A stretch of 10,328 bases of DNA from Savagea sp. (GTDB lineage: Bacteria; Bacillota; Bacilli; Bacillales_A; Planococcaceae). Location of the stretch: the NCBI GenBank assembly GCA_030152265.1, contig JASLHQ010000160.1:1-10328 (forward strand), in the 5' to 3' direction. Positions within the stretch are counted from its first letter, which is position 1; every line of letters starts with the position of its first letter. Below the pieces are notes generated by a model. It was not told where the DNA came from. It saw only the letters and a program-made list of their open reading frames with translations, and made no database searches. Both the position numbers and the translations under genes were made by a program. Positions 1-5,937 of this stretch are shown piece after piece.

Positions 1-203
1 ACTTTTTGTAAATACGCTCCTAATCGCATAGCTGAACGAATCATTTCGGCATAAGTTAATTCTATCCCCATAAAATGAATCGCGATTTGATCATTCGCTT
101 CTTCCCCAGCTTCACTCAAATAAGATTGAAGTGTCCTTTCGTCATACTGAATCTCTTTTGGAATTTCTTCTGGATATTGTTTAAGCCAAATTTTTTCCGT
201 CAT
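1..203 (-). CDS. lcfA: Long-chain fatty acid-CoA ligase (AMP-forming), N-terminal fragment
   Basis: This is the first 67 codons of an acyl-CoA synthetase; the gene runs off the left edge. The protein begins MTEKIWLKQYPEEIP and continues through ERTLQSYL, DQIAIHFMGIELTYAEM and RLGAYLQK. That is the usual start of LcfA/FadD-like ligases: a WL..YP..IP opening, then the first strand and helix of the AMP-binding fold. The AMP-binding motifs lie outside the window. The enzyme family activates long-chain fatty acids with ATP and CoA for beta-oxidation at the membrane. The ATG at 203 is preceded by a strong purine-rich ribosome site (AAGGGGGA). The position after the DUF350 (yshE-like) gene matches B. 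subtilis, where lcfA leads the lcfA-fadR-etfBA operon (recalled). A terminator upstream separates it from that operon, and it has its own promoter and cre-like site. Confidence 0.88.
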   Translation of the reverse strand, partial: MTEKIWLKQYPEEIPKEIQYDERTLQSYLSEAGEEANDQIAIHFMGIELTYAEMIRSAMRLGAYLQK

Positions 204-238
204 TTCTCTTCCCCCTTCTGTACCATGTTCTCTCACAA

Positions 239-254
239 TTGAATACGCTTACAA
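239..254 (-). promoter_or_regulatory. cre site (CcpA operator) in the lcfA leader
   Basis: Read on the minus strand the 16 bases are TTGTAAGCGTATTCAA. They fit every defined position of the Bacillus cre consensus WTGNAANCGNWWNCAW. The site lies about 10 to 25 bases downstream of the inferred lcfA transcription start, where bound CcpA would block initiation or elongation. Carbon catabolite repression of fatty-acid degradation genes is known in B. subtilis, so the placement makes sense. That CcpA binds here is inference. Confidence 0.65.
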
Positions 255-269
255 TCAACGAAACAATCG

Positions 270-298
270 TTTATACGTATATTATATAATGATAACAA
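270..298 (-). promoter_or_regulatory. Predicted SigA promoter of lcfA
   Basis: On the minus strand there is a -35 TTGTTA (298-293), a 17-base spacer and a -10 TATAAA (275-270). That is 4/6 and 5/6 to the SigA consensus with ideal spacing. Transcription would start near 263, about 60 bases before the lcfA ATG. The -35 begins within the U-run of the upstream terminator, so the two signals abut. An overlapping TATAAT (read on the same strand, a few bases upstream) has no well-spaced -35 that I can see. Confidence 0.55.
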
Positions 299-336
299 AA
301 AAAATGCTAGTAAACGCAAAGGTTCACTAGCATTTT
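297..336 (-). terminator. Rho-independent terminator of the zapA-to-sORF operon
   Basis: In the minus-strand RNA, positions 336-326 (AAAAUGCUAGU) pair perfectly with 311-301. The stem extends inward by one G-U pair and three more pairs to a 6-base loop (321-316), about 16 pairs in all apart from the wobble. The 3' arm ends in four U and four more U follow (300-297). It starts 6 nt after the stop of the small ORF at 343 and ends the minus-strand cluster before lcfA begins. Confidence 0.85.
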
Positions 337-342
337 CATCCT

Positions 343-432
343 TTAAGACGGACTGTTCGTCATCATCCAATAGATACCGATAGCGATGAAAATGACACAA
401 GCTAATATGAGTATTTTAGATAAACGTTCCAT
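343..432 (-). CDS. Small single-pass membrane protein, 29 aa, hypothetical
   Basis: This short ORF (ATG at 432, TAA at 343-345) encodes a protein starting MERLSKILILACVIF and ending MMTNSPS. A short basic N-terminus (R3, K6) is followed by about 18 hydrophobic residues (roughly 7-24) and a short polar tail. It is the pattern of a single membrane-spanning small protein, N-terminus probably inside. An AGGAG lies 12 nt before the ATG, somewhat far, and overlaps the TAG stop of the preceding DUF350 gene, which suggests translational coupling. The ORF sits 15 nt after that stop and 6 nt before a strong terminator, so it must be on the operon's transcript. It is in the same frame as the DUF350 gene. 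I do not recognise a family. It might assist the DUF350 membrane protein, or it might be an untranslated tail. Confidence 0.5.
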   Translation of the reverse strand: MERLSKILILACVIFIAIGIYWMMTNSPS

Positions 433-447
433 TGATTTAATCGACTC

Positions 448-861
448 CTATGCAATACTTGCCCCGATAACATACGATAAACTAATTGAAATAGCCATTG
501 AAATAAATCCGACCGCACGGTTATCCTTTTCGATTTCTTCATCCACATGAAATTTCGGTGTTAAAAATTCAAAGAGCCAATAAGCGAAAACGAGTAAAGT
601 AAAACCGTACAATCCCCATCCGATCATCGTCGGCAACGAAGTATGTTGTTGAATCGAAAAGCGGAAAATGTTTACAACACCGAAGATTTTTCCACCTGTT
701 GCGAGCGCGACAGATAAGTTGCCATTTTTAATTTCTTCCCAGTTATTATATTTCGTCACCATTTCAAACAAAACCATTGAAACGATCAAACAAAGGACAA
801 CTACACTAAAATAGCCCGCCGTTTCAACGAGTGGATGGGACCAAAAATTCGTTTTCATCAT
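448..861 (-). CDS. yshE: DUF350 family integral membrane protein (YshE-like)
   Basis: A 137-residue protein with four hydrophobic segments, at about residues 13-33, 50-66, 76-97 and 115-136. Between the first two is the DUF350-type sequence NWEEIKNGNLSVALATGG, and before the last is DEEIEKDNRAVG, both usual for this family. The biochemical function is unknown. B. subtilis YshE occupies the same place between mutS2 and lcfA and is of similar length. The start is the ATG at 861, with AAGGAG eight bases upstream; a second ATG follows directly, so the start could be one codon later. The ribosome site begins at the tandem TGA TGA that ends mutS2, implying co-translation. The gene ends in TAG, which doubles as part of the AGGAG preceding the small ORF. 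Confidence 0.85.
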   Translation of the reverse strand: MMKTNFWSHPLVETAGYFSVVVLCLIVSMVLFEMVTKYNNWEEIKNGNLSVALATGGKIFGVVNIFRFSIQQHTSLPTMIGWGLYGFTLLVFAYWLFEFLTPKFHVDEEIEKDNRAVGFISMAISISLSYVIGASIA

Positions 862-877
862 AGAAGATTCTCCTTCA

Positions 878-3226
878 TCATTTCAACGTTGCGACAGTTA
901 CACCGTATCCGCCTTCTCCCGCTTCACCGAAACGATATTCTTTTACGCGCGAATGGCGCTTCAATACTTTTTGAACACCTTTCATTAAAGCACCTGTCCC
1001 TTTACCGTGAATGATTGATACTTGATGTAAATTTGCTAAAAGTGCGTCATCAATATATTGTTCAGTTCGTTGAATCGCTTCTTCATAGCGCATTCCTCGA
1101 AGGTCGAGCTCCATTTTAGCTGGTGCTCGGTGACGTTGTACCGTCGTGACAGGTTTTTGTTCTTTTTCAGGTTTCACATATTCTAAACGATCTTCATGTA
1201 AGTTCATTTTTAATATACCGATTTGTACGACCCATTGTCCATCATCTAGCTTATCAACGAGTGTACCCTTTTGACCGTAGTCGAGCGATTTCACTTCATC
1301 ACCGACTTTTAACGGACGCATCGTCGTCTTTTTAGGGCCTTCTTTCTTCACTCGTTCTGGTTTTGCCCCTTCTAAACGTTTGCGCATTTCAATTAGTTCG
1401 TGTTCTTTAACGTCAGCGCGTGCATACAGCCTTAAATCACGCAGCTCTTGCATTACTTCTTCTGCTTCTGCTTCCGCTTTCGCGACGATTTTTTCTGCAC
1501 GATTCGCTGCTTTTTCGACGAGGCGCTCTTCATTTTTGCGAAGCTCTTCTAATTCTCGTTCGAGTTCTTCACGTAATCGCTCCGCTTCTGCTAGTTGTTT
1601 CGCCATGCGCTCCGCATCTTTTTCGGCATCGACACGGCTTTTCTCAAGACTTGCGATCATCGTATTCACTTCGCCACGATCTTCACCCGTAAATGAGCGC
1701 GCTCGGTCGATAATGTGATGTTGTAAACCGAGACGGTCTGAAATTTCGAACGCATTACTGCGCCCTGGAACTCCAATTAACAAGCGGTACGTCGGACTCA
1801 ATGTATCAATATCGAACTCGACACTCGCATTGACAACACCTGGACGATTGTAGCCATATGCTTTCAATTCAGGGTAATGCGTCGTCGCCATGACGCGTGC
1901 TCCTGTACCGTGCACTTCATCTAATATCGCAATCGCAAGCGCTGCTCCTTCTTGCGGATCTGTCCCTGATCCTAATTCATCAAATAGAAGGAGTGAACGT
2001 TCGTTAAACTTTTTTAAAATACTAACAATGTTTACCATATGAGCAGAAAATGTACTTAAACTTTGTTCGATCGACTGCTCATCTCCGATATCCGCATAAA
2101 TCGATTCGAAAACAGCTACTTCTGAACCGTCGAGCGCTGGAATCGGAAGACCAGATTGCGCCATGAGCGTACAAAGACCGACTGTTTTAAGCGTCACCGT
2201 TTTACCACCTGTGTTCGGTCCTGTAATGACGATTGTCGTCACTTCGTCCCCAAACTCAATCGTATTCGCTACCGCTTCTTCCATTGGAAGCAATGGGTGA
2301 CGAGCTTTCGTCAATTTCATGTATCCTTCGTCGTTCACTTCGGGCTTCGTACATTTATGTTCCGTTCCGTAACGCGCTTTCGCAAAGATGATGTCAAATG
2401 CTGCGAGCACATCTGTTAACGTAAATAAATCATGTGCGACTGCTTGGACGAGTTCAGACAAAGCCATTAAAATTTTATCGATTTCTTCCTTCTCTTTCAT
2501 CTTTTGCTCACGAATGTCGTTATTCGCTTGCACGACGCTATCTGGTTCGATAAACAACGTTTGACCCGATGCACTCATATCGTGAATAATGCCGCCATAA
2601 TGCGAACGGTACTCCGCCTTTACCGGTAAGACGAAGCGATCATTTCGAATTGTAACGATCGAATCCGACAACATTTTCGCCGCGTTCGCACCACGTGTAT
2701 AACTTTCTAAACGACTGCGGACACGCGATTCTGCTGTGCGTAATTTTTGCCGGATATTACGTAACGTACTCGACGCGCTATCTAACACTTTTCCGTTATC
2801 ATCAATCGCACGGTTAATTTCATGCTCTAATTGAGTGACGATTGGTAATTCATCTTTTTTAGCAACGAGTAACGGAACGTCAATATCATTTTCTTCATCA
2901 AGCAATTCAATAAATTGACGCATCATGCGACTCGCTCGAATCGTACTTGCAATTTCCATCAGTTCTTGTGCTGACAACATACCACCAATTTGTGCGCGTT
3001 TCGCATGTGGTTTCACATCAAAAATTCCACCGAGTGGCGCATGCCCTCTCACGCGTAAAACTGCTAACGCTTCGTCTGTTTCATTCAACATTTCTTGTAC
3101 TGTCGTTAAGTCATTAGAAGGTTGAAGCGATTGAATCGCTTCTCTTCCGATCGTCGTCGCACAAAATGCTGCGACTTGTTCGATCACTTTATCGTATTCT
3201 AAAGTTTTCAAGACACGTGAATCCAT
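878..3226 (-). CDS. mutS2: Endonuclease/ribosome-rescue ATPase MutS2
   Basis: A full-length 782-residue MutS2, close to the 785 of B. subtilis. It lacks the mismatch-recognition domains of MutS1. Residues 1-310 are the core/clamp region. The ABC-type ATPase follows: Walker A GPNTGGKT at 336-343, the signature region around 388-397 (SLSTFSAHM), Walker B LLLFDELGSGTDP at 412-424, and the switch His in ATTHYPELKAYGY (about 448-459). A long charged coiled coil spans about 515-625, then a KOW-like segment (638-685). A C-terminal Smr nuclease domain (706-782) carries LDLRGMRYEEA and HGKGTGAL. MutS2 proteins are linked to restraint of recombination, and in B. subtilis to splitting collided ribosomes. 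The ATG at 3226 has AAAGGAAGTG upstream, and polX ends 15 nt before it. All catalytic motifs look intact. Confidence 0.97.
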   Translation of the reverse strand: MDSRVLKTLEYDKVIEQVAAFCATTIGREAIQSLQPSNDLTTVQEMLNETDEALAVLRVRGHAPLGGIFDVKPHAKRAQIGGMLSAQELMEIASTIRASRMMRQFIELLDEENDIDVPLLVAKKDELPIVTQLEHEINRAIDDNGKVLDSASSTLRNIRQKLRTAESRVRSRLESYTRGANAAKMLSDSIVTIRNDRFVLPVKAEYRSHYGGIIHDMSASGQTLFIEPDSVVQANNDIREQKMKEKEEIDKILMALSELVQAVAHDLFTLTDVLAAFDIIFAKARYGTEHKCTKPEVNDEGYMKLTKARHPLLPMEEAVANTIEFGDEVTTIVITGPNTGGKTVTLKTVGLCTLMAQSGLPIPALDGSEVAVFESIYADIGDEQSIEQSLSTFSAHMVNIVSILKKFNERSLLLFDELGSGTDPQEGAALAIAILDEVHGTGARVMATTHYPELKAYGYNRPGVVNASVEFDIDTLSPTYRLLIGVPGRSNAFEISDRLGLQHHIIDRARSFTGEDRGEVNTMIASLEKSRVDAEKDAERMAKQLAEAERLREELERELEELRKNEERLVEKAANRAEKIVAKAEAEAEEVMQELRDLRLYARADVKEHELIEMRKRLEGAKPERVKKEGPKKTTMRPLKVGDEVKSLDYGQKGTLVDKLDDGQWVVQIGILKMNLHEDRLEYVKPEKEQKPVTTVQRHRAPAKMELDLRGMRYEEAIQRTEQYIDDALLANLHQVSIIHGKGTGALMKGVQKVLKRHSRVKEYRFGEAGEGGYGVTVATLK

Positions 3227-3241
3227 GTCTTACACTTCCTT

Positions 3242-4942
3242 TCATTTTTGAACAATTCGTTCTAAAAATTGCTCTTTCGTCCACGTATTGACTACTTGTT
3301 CTCTTTCAATATACGCTTTTTGTGTATGCAATACGCCAAGCTCCATATAGTCGAGTTGATCGATTGCATGAGCGTCTGTATTAATCGCGATCCATACGCC
3401 AAGCTCTTTCGCTAATTTCAAATGTTCTACACTTAAATCTAAACGATACGGACTCGCATTCACTTCTACAATTTTATTATATTGTTTCGCCCACTGCAAA
3501 AATTGTGGAATATTAATCGCATAACCATCACGTTTTCCGATGACACGCCCTGTCGGATGCGCAATCATATCGACGTGAGGATTTTTCATCGCTTCGTGAA
3601 GTCTATCCATAATTTCTTCTTCTTTTTGATTGAAACTAGAGTGAATCGAAGCGATCACAAAATCAAGATTTGCGAGCACGTCATCATCGAAATCGAGAGT
3701 GCCATCAGGTAAAATGTCCATCTCCGTTCCGCTCAACAATAAAAAATCATCTGTATTCGACGCTGTAATTTCTTTTTGTTGTTCGAGTAAACGCTCCGGT
3801 GTTAATCCGTTCGCTACTTTTAAATATTGCGAGTGGTCGGTGATGACCGCATGTGTGTATCCTTTTGATTTCAAAGCTTCTCGCATTTCACCGATAGAAA
3901 ATGCACCGTCTGACCACGTCGTATGCATATGAAGATCGCTATTAATATGCTCAAGCTTCACCATGCGCTCCATTTCGTCTAACTTCTCTAACTCTGTCCC
4001 ATTTTGACGTAAGTTCGGTGGGATGAATGGCAAATCAAAGTGATTAAAAAATTGCTCTTCCGTCTCGAATGTTTGCACCGTGCCATCTTCTAAAGTGACA
4101 CCGTATTCACTAATTTTCTCACCGCGTTCTTTCGCACGTTGACGCATTTTCACATTATGGTCTTTCGAGCCTGTGAAATGGTGAATTGCTGTTGCAAATT
4201 GTTCCACTTTTACAAAACGAATGTCGACATCGACATATTCATCAAAACGGGCGGTGAAAGAAAATTTCGCTTCCCCACTGCCGATAATGGAGTCGATTGG
4301 CAATAACTCTTTCATTTGGTCAGTCACCGCTTCTGGTTGTGCTGTCACGACGATGAAATCTAAATCGCTACTCTCCTCTTCACGACGACGATAACTTCCT
4401 GTCGCTTCGTACTTTTCCACCTCTGCAATTTGATCGAGTGCAGCCGTTACTTCTTTCACCATTTTTTCAACGAGCCAGAGCGGATGTTTATCGCTGCGCT
4501 CATTCAATTGTTCAATCGCTTCGATAAAGTTTTGTTCGGTCTTTTTTCCGAATCCGGGCAACTGACTAATTTCATTCGCTTTCGCTGCTTCGTATAGCGC
4601 TTCGATCGATTCAATTCCTAACGCTTCACGAATTTTAGCAATGCGCTTTCCACCGAGTCCAGGAATTTTCAACATATCTAACATCGACTTCGGAACTTGT
4701 TGTTCCAATTCTTTTAAAGTTTCAGACTCTCCTTTTTCAACGAGATCACGAATGACGGTTCCTGTACTTTTTCCGATTCCTTTCAACTCATAAATATTGT
4801 CCATTTCTGCCAAGCTGCGCCCATCTAATTCTAAAGTGTTCGCTGCTTTACGGAATGCGGATATTTTAAACGGGTTTTCCCCGAGTAGTTCCATGTGTAA
4901 TGCAATTTGTTCTAACGTACGAATAATTGTTTTTTTGTCCAT
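3242..4942 (-). CDS. polX: DNA polymerase/3'-5' exonuclease PolX
   Basis: A 566-residue family X polymerase joined to a PHP domain, the usual bacterial arrangement (B. subtilis about 570). Helix-hairpin-helix segments lie at about 53-67 (LKGIGKSTG), 93-104 (IPGLGGKR) and 128-138 (LPGFGKKT). The nucleotidyltransferase motif TGSYRRR...DLDF gives D193 and D195, and the third carboxylate is D240 in VDVDIRF. The PHP metal site looks complete: H338 and H340 (HMHTTWSDG, with D345), H370, E407, H434, H462, D523 and H525. The family fills short gaps in base-excision repair, and the PHP part gives Mn-dependent exonuclease and end-trimming activity. The start ATG at 4942 has an excellent ribosome site GAGGTGA seven bases off. 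That site directly follows a hairpin with a U-run, so expression may depend on read-through from cvpA. Confidence 0.96.
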   Translation of the reverse strand: MDKKTIIRTLEQIALHMELLGENPFKISAFRKAANTLELDGRSLAEMDNIYELKGIGKSTGTVIRDLVEKGESETLKELEQQVPKSMLDMLKIPGLGGKRIAKIREALGIESIEALYEAAKANEISQLPGFGKKTEQNFIEAIEQLNERSDKHPLWLVEKMVKEVTAALDQIAEVEKYEATGSYRRREEESSDLDFIVVTAQPEAVTDQMKELLPIDSIIGSGEAKFSFTARFDEYVDVDIRFVKVEQFATAIHHFTGSKDHNVKMRQRAKERGEKISEYGVTLEDGTVQTFETEEQFFNHFDLPFIPPNLRQNGTELEKLDEMERMVKLEHINSDLHMHTTWSDGAFSIGEMREALKSKGYTHAVITDHSQYLKVANGLTPERLLEQQKEITASNTDDFLLLSGTEMDILPDGTLDFDDDVLANLDFVIASIHSSFNQKEEEIMDRLHEAMKNPHVDMIAHPTGRVIGKRDGYAINIPQFLQWAKQYNKIVEVNASPYRLDLSVEHLKLAKELGVWIAINTDAHAIDQLDYMELGVLHTQKAYIEREQVVNTWTKEQFLERIVQK

Positions 4943-4954
4943 TTCCTCACCTCG

Positions 4955-4985
4955 AAAAAAGCTCCCCGCTCAATGTGGGAAGCTT
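4955..4985 (-). terminator. Intra-operon terminator or attenuator between cvpA and polX
   Basis: In the minus-strand RNA, AGCUUCCC (4984-4977) pairs with GGGGAGCU (4967-4960). That gives eight pairs including one U-G, and A4985-U4959 can extend the stem. The loop is nine bases. Six U in a row (4960-4955) follow, then the polX ribosome site begins at once. The 5' arm begins inside the cvpA TAA stop. A translating ribosome finishing cvpA could cover the 5' arm and prevent folding, so termination may depend on cvpA translation. The structure is seen in the sequence; partial termination is inference. Confidence 0.65.
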
Positions 4986-5526
4986 AATTTGTCATATACG
5001 AAAACCACCAATTTTGCATAATACGCGACAATAATGGCGTATGTTCAAACATCATTCTCATGAAAAATGAGCGATTGACAATCCCTTGTACAAAATCGAG
5101 CGGTAATAATGCCATCACTGAAAATATAAAAAATAAAATGAAATACATTTCTAAAAATCCGATTGTCGCACTAATAAATCTCGTTTCGAATTTCATCACG
5201 TATGCGTAGCGCATATAGTCAAACATCGCAACGATGATTAACAAAATGATATAGCTTACGAAAAATAACACAACGAATGCTAAAGCATTGTAAAACGTAA
5301 TGTCTAAATCGAGTTGTGCGGAAGCCCATGCTAGTTTCTCGTGTGCATGAACGTTCGGGTAAGGAACCCATAAAATGAAATAGGCCGCTAGTTTTCGATA
5401 CAGAAGATAAGCAATTAAAATCGCAACCCACAAAGCAGAAAAGCGAATCGCTTGCATAATAAGTCCTCTATGAAAGCCTAGCACTATGCCCGTTCCTAGT
5501 AATAAAAGTATTAAAATATCAAACAT
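4984..5526 (-). CDS. cvpA: CvpA family membrane protein (YshB-like)
   Basis: A 180-residue protein close in length to B. subtilis YshB, placed as there between zapA and polX. Four hydrophobic segments are visible: about 3-21 (DILILLLLGTGIVLGF), 26-46, 78-105 and 121-145. The N-terminal pattern of a hydrophobic helix followed by GFHRGLIMQ is typical of the CvpA/colicin V production family. The molecular function is not settled; the name comes from an E. coli gene needed for colicin V export. The ATG at 5526 is 9 nt after the zapA stop. The best purine run (AAGGG) overlaps the zapA end and is rather far (14 nt), so translation probably depends on coupling to zapA. The gene ends at the stem of a terminator-like hairpin. 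Confidence 0.88.
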   Translation of the reverse strand: MFDILILLLLGTGIVLGFHRGLIMQAIRFSALWVAILIAYLLYRKLAAYFILWVPYPNVHAHEKLAWASAQLDLDITFYNALAFVVLFFVSYIILLIIVAMFDYMRYAYVMKFETRFISATIGFLEMYFILFFIFSVMALLPLDFVQGIVNRSFFMRMMFEHTPLLSRIMQNWWFSYMTN

Positions 5527-5535
5527 CTCGGACCG

Positions 5536-5796
5536 TCAACCCTTCAATTGTTCCAACTGTTGTTGTAATTGTTTTATTTGCTCTTTCAATTTCACTTGTT
5601 CGTTCACACTGTTCACAGCGGTGAGTACAGCGAGCCTCGTGCTATCTAAAGCTGGATTCATTTTACGTATTTCGCGCATTTTATCATCAACCATCGTCGC
5701 GACGAGTCTCATTTGTTCTCGGCTTTCTCTTCCGACAATCGTGTAGGACTGTCCATAAATATCTACTTCGACACGATTCTTTTCTTCATCCGCCAC
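5536..5796 (-). CDS. zapA: Cell division protein ZapA
   Basis: An 86-residue ZapA, the FtsZ-ring associated protein that bundles FtsZ filaments at midcell (about 85 residues in B. subtilis). The N-terminal head includes VEVDIYGQSYTIVG, then REQMRLVATMVDDKMREI and the conserved LAVLTAVNSVNE. Residues from about 60 to 86 form a Gln/Lys/Leu-rich coiled coil (QIKQLQQQLEQL) used for dimerisation. The start is GTG at 5796, with AGGGGG (5810-5805) eight bases before it. The next ATG (5789), two to three codons in, has no well-placed ribosome site. It is the first gene of the minus-strand cluster, with a promoter about 40 bases upstream. Confidence 0.94.
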   Translation of the reverse strand: MADEEKNRVEVDIYGQSYTIVGRESREQMRLVATMVDDKMREIRKMNPALDSTRLAVLTAVNSVNEQVKLKEQIKQLQQQLEQLKG

Positions 5797-5804
5797 ACTC
5801 TCAA

Positions 5805-5810
5805 CCCCCT
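5805..5810 (-). promoter_or_regulatory. Ribosome binding site fixing the zapA GTG start
   Basis: AGGGGG on the minus strand, eight bases before GTG 5796. It supports GTG rather than a later ATG as the start. Confidence 0.75.
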
Positions 5811-5832
5811 ACCGACTGTACATTGAATGTTT

Positions 5833-5861
5833 ATCATACCATGAAATGAATCATTGGATAA
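5833..5861 (-). promoter_or_regulatory. Predicted extended -10 promoter for zapA operon
   Basis: On the minus strand, TG-G-TATGAT (5841-5833) is an extended -10 with 5/6 match to TATAAT. At 17 bases the -35 would be TTATCC (5861-5856), a poor match, which the TG motif may offset. The inferred start near 5826 gives a leader of about 30 bases before the zapA GTG. It lies back to back with the rnhC promoter. Confidence 0.5.
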
Positions 5862-5876
5862 GAAAAATGATATACT
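5848..5876 (+). promoter_or_regulatory. Predicted extended -10 promoter for rnhC
   Basis: TG-A-TATACT (5868-5876) is an extended -10 with 5/6 match to TATAAT. The hexamer 17 bases upstream (GAATCA, 5848-5853) is a weak -35; TTGGAT at 5854-5859 is too close to serve. Transcription would start near 5883, about 55 bases before the TTG start and only about 13 bases before the alternative ATG at 5896. Confidence 0.5.
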
Positions 5877-5921
5877 AATTTTAACATAATGATGAATGAA
5901 CGTATACGTTTGTTATCGAGA

Positions 5922-5927
5922 AAAGGA
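5922..5927 (+). promoter_or_regulatory. Ribosome binding site fixing the rnhC TTG start
   Basis: AAAGGA ends ten bases before TTG 5938. No comparable purine run stands before ATG 5896 or before ATG 5959, so this site decides the start. Confidence 0.7.
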
Positions 5928-5937
5928 TGGGATCTCT

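Noticed and set aside
181..193. DNA or RNA hairpin near the start of lcfA as a riboswitch
   Set aside because: The leader is only about 60 bases, with no conserved riboswitch or T-box element visible.
1380..1718. Plus-strand open frames inside mutS2 (112 and 90 codons)
   Set aside because: They are antisense shadows of the repetitive Glu/Ala/Arg coiled-coil codons of MutS2. The products are low-complexity Ser/Arg- or Leu/Arg-rich, and I see no ribosome site or family resemblance.
5845..5855. FadR operator between zapA and rnhC, because of the ATGA/TCAT half sites
   Set aside because: The spacing between half sites is one base, whereas the FadR consensus has four, and neither gene belongs to fatty-acid metabolism.
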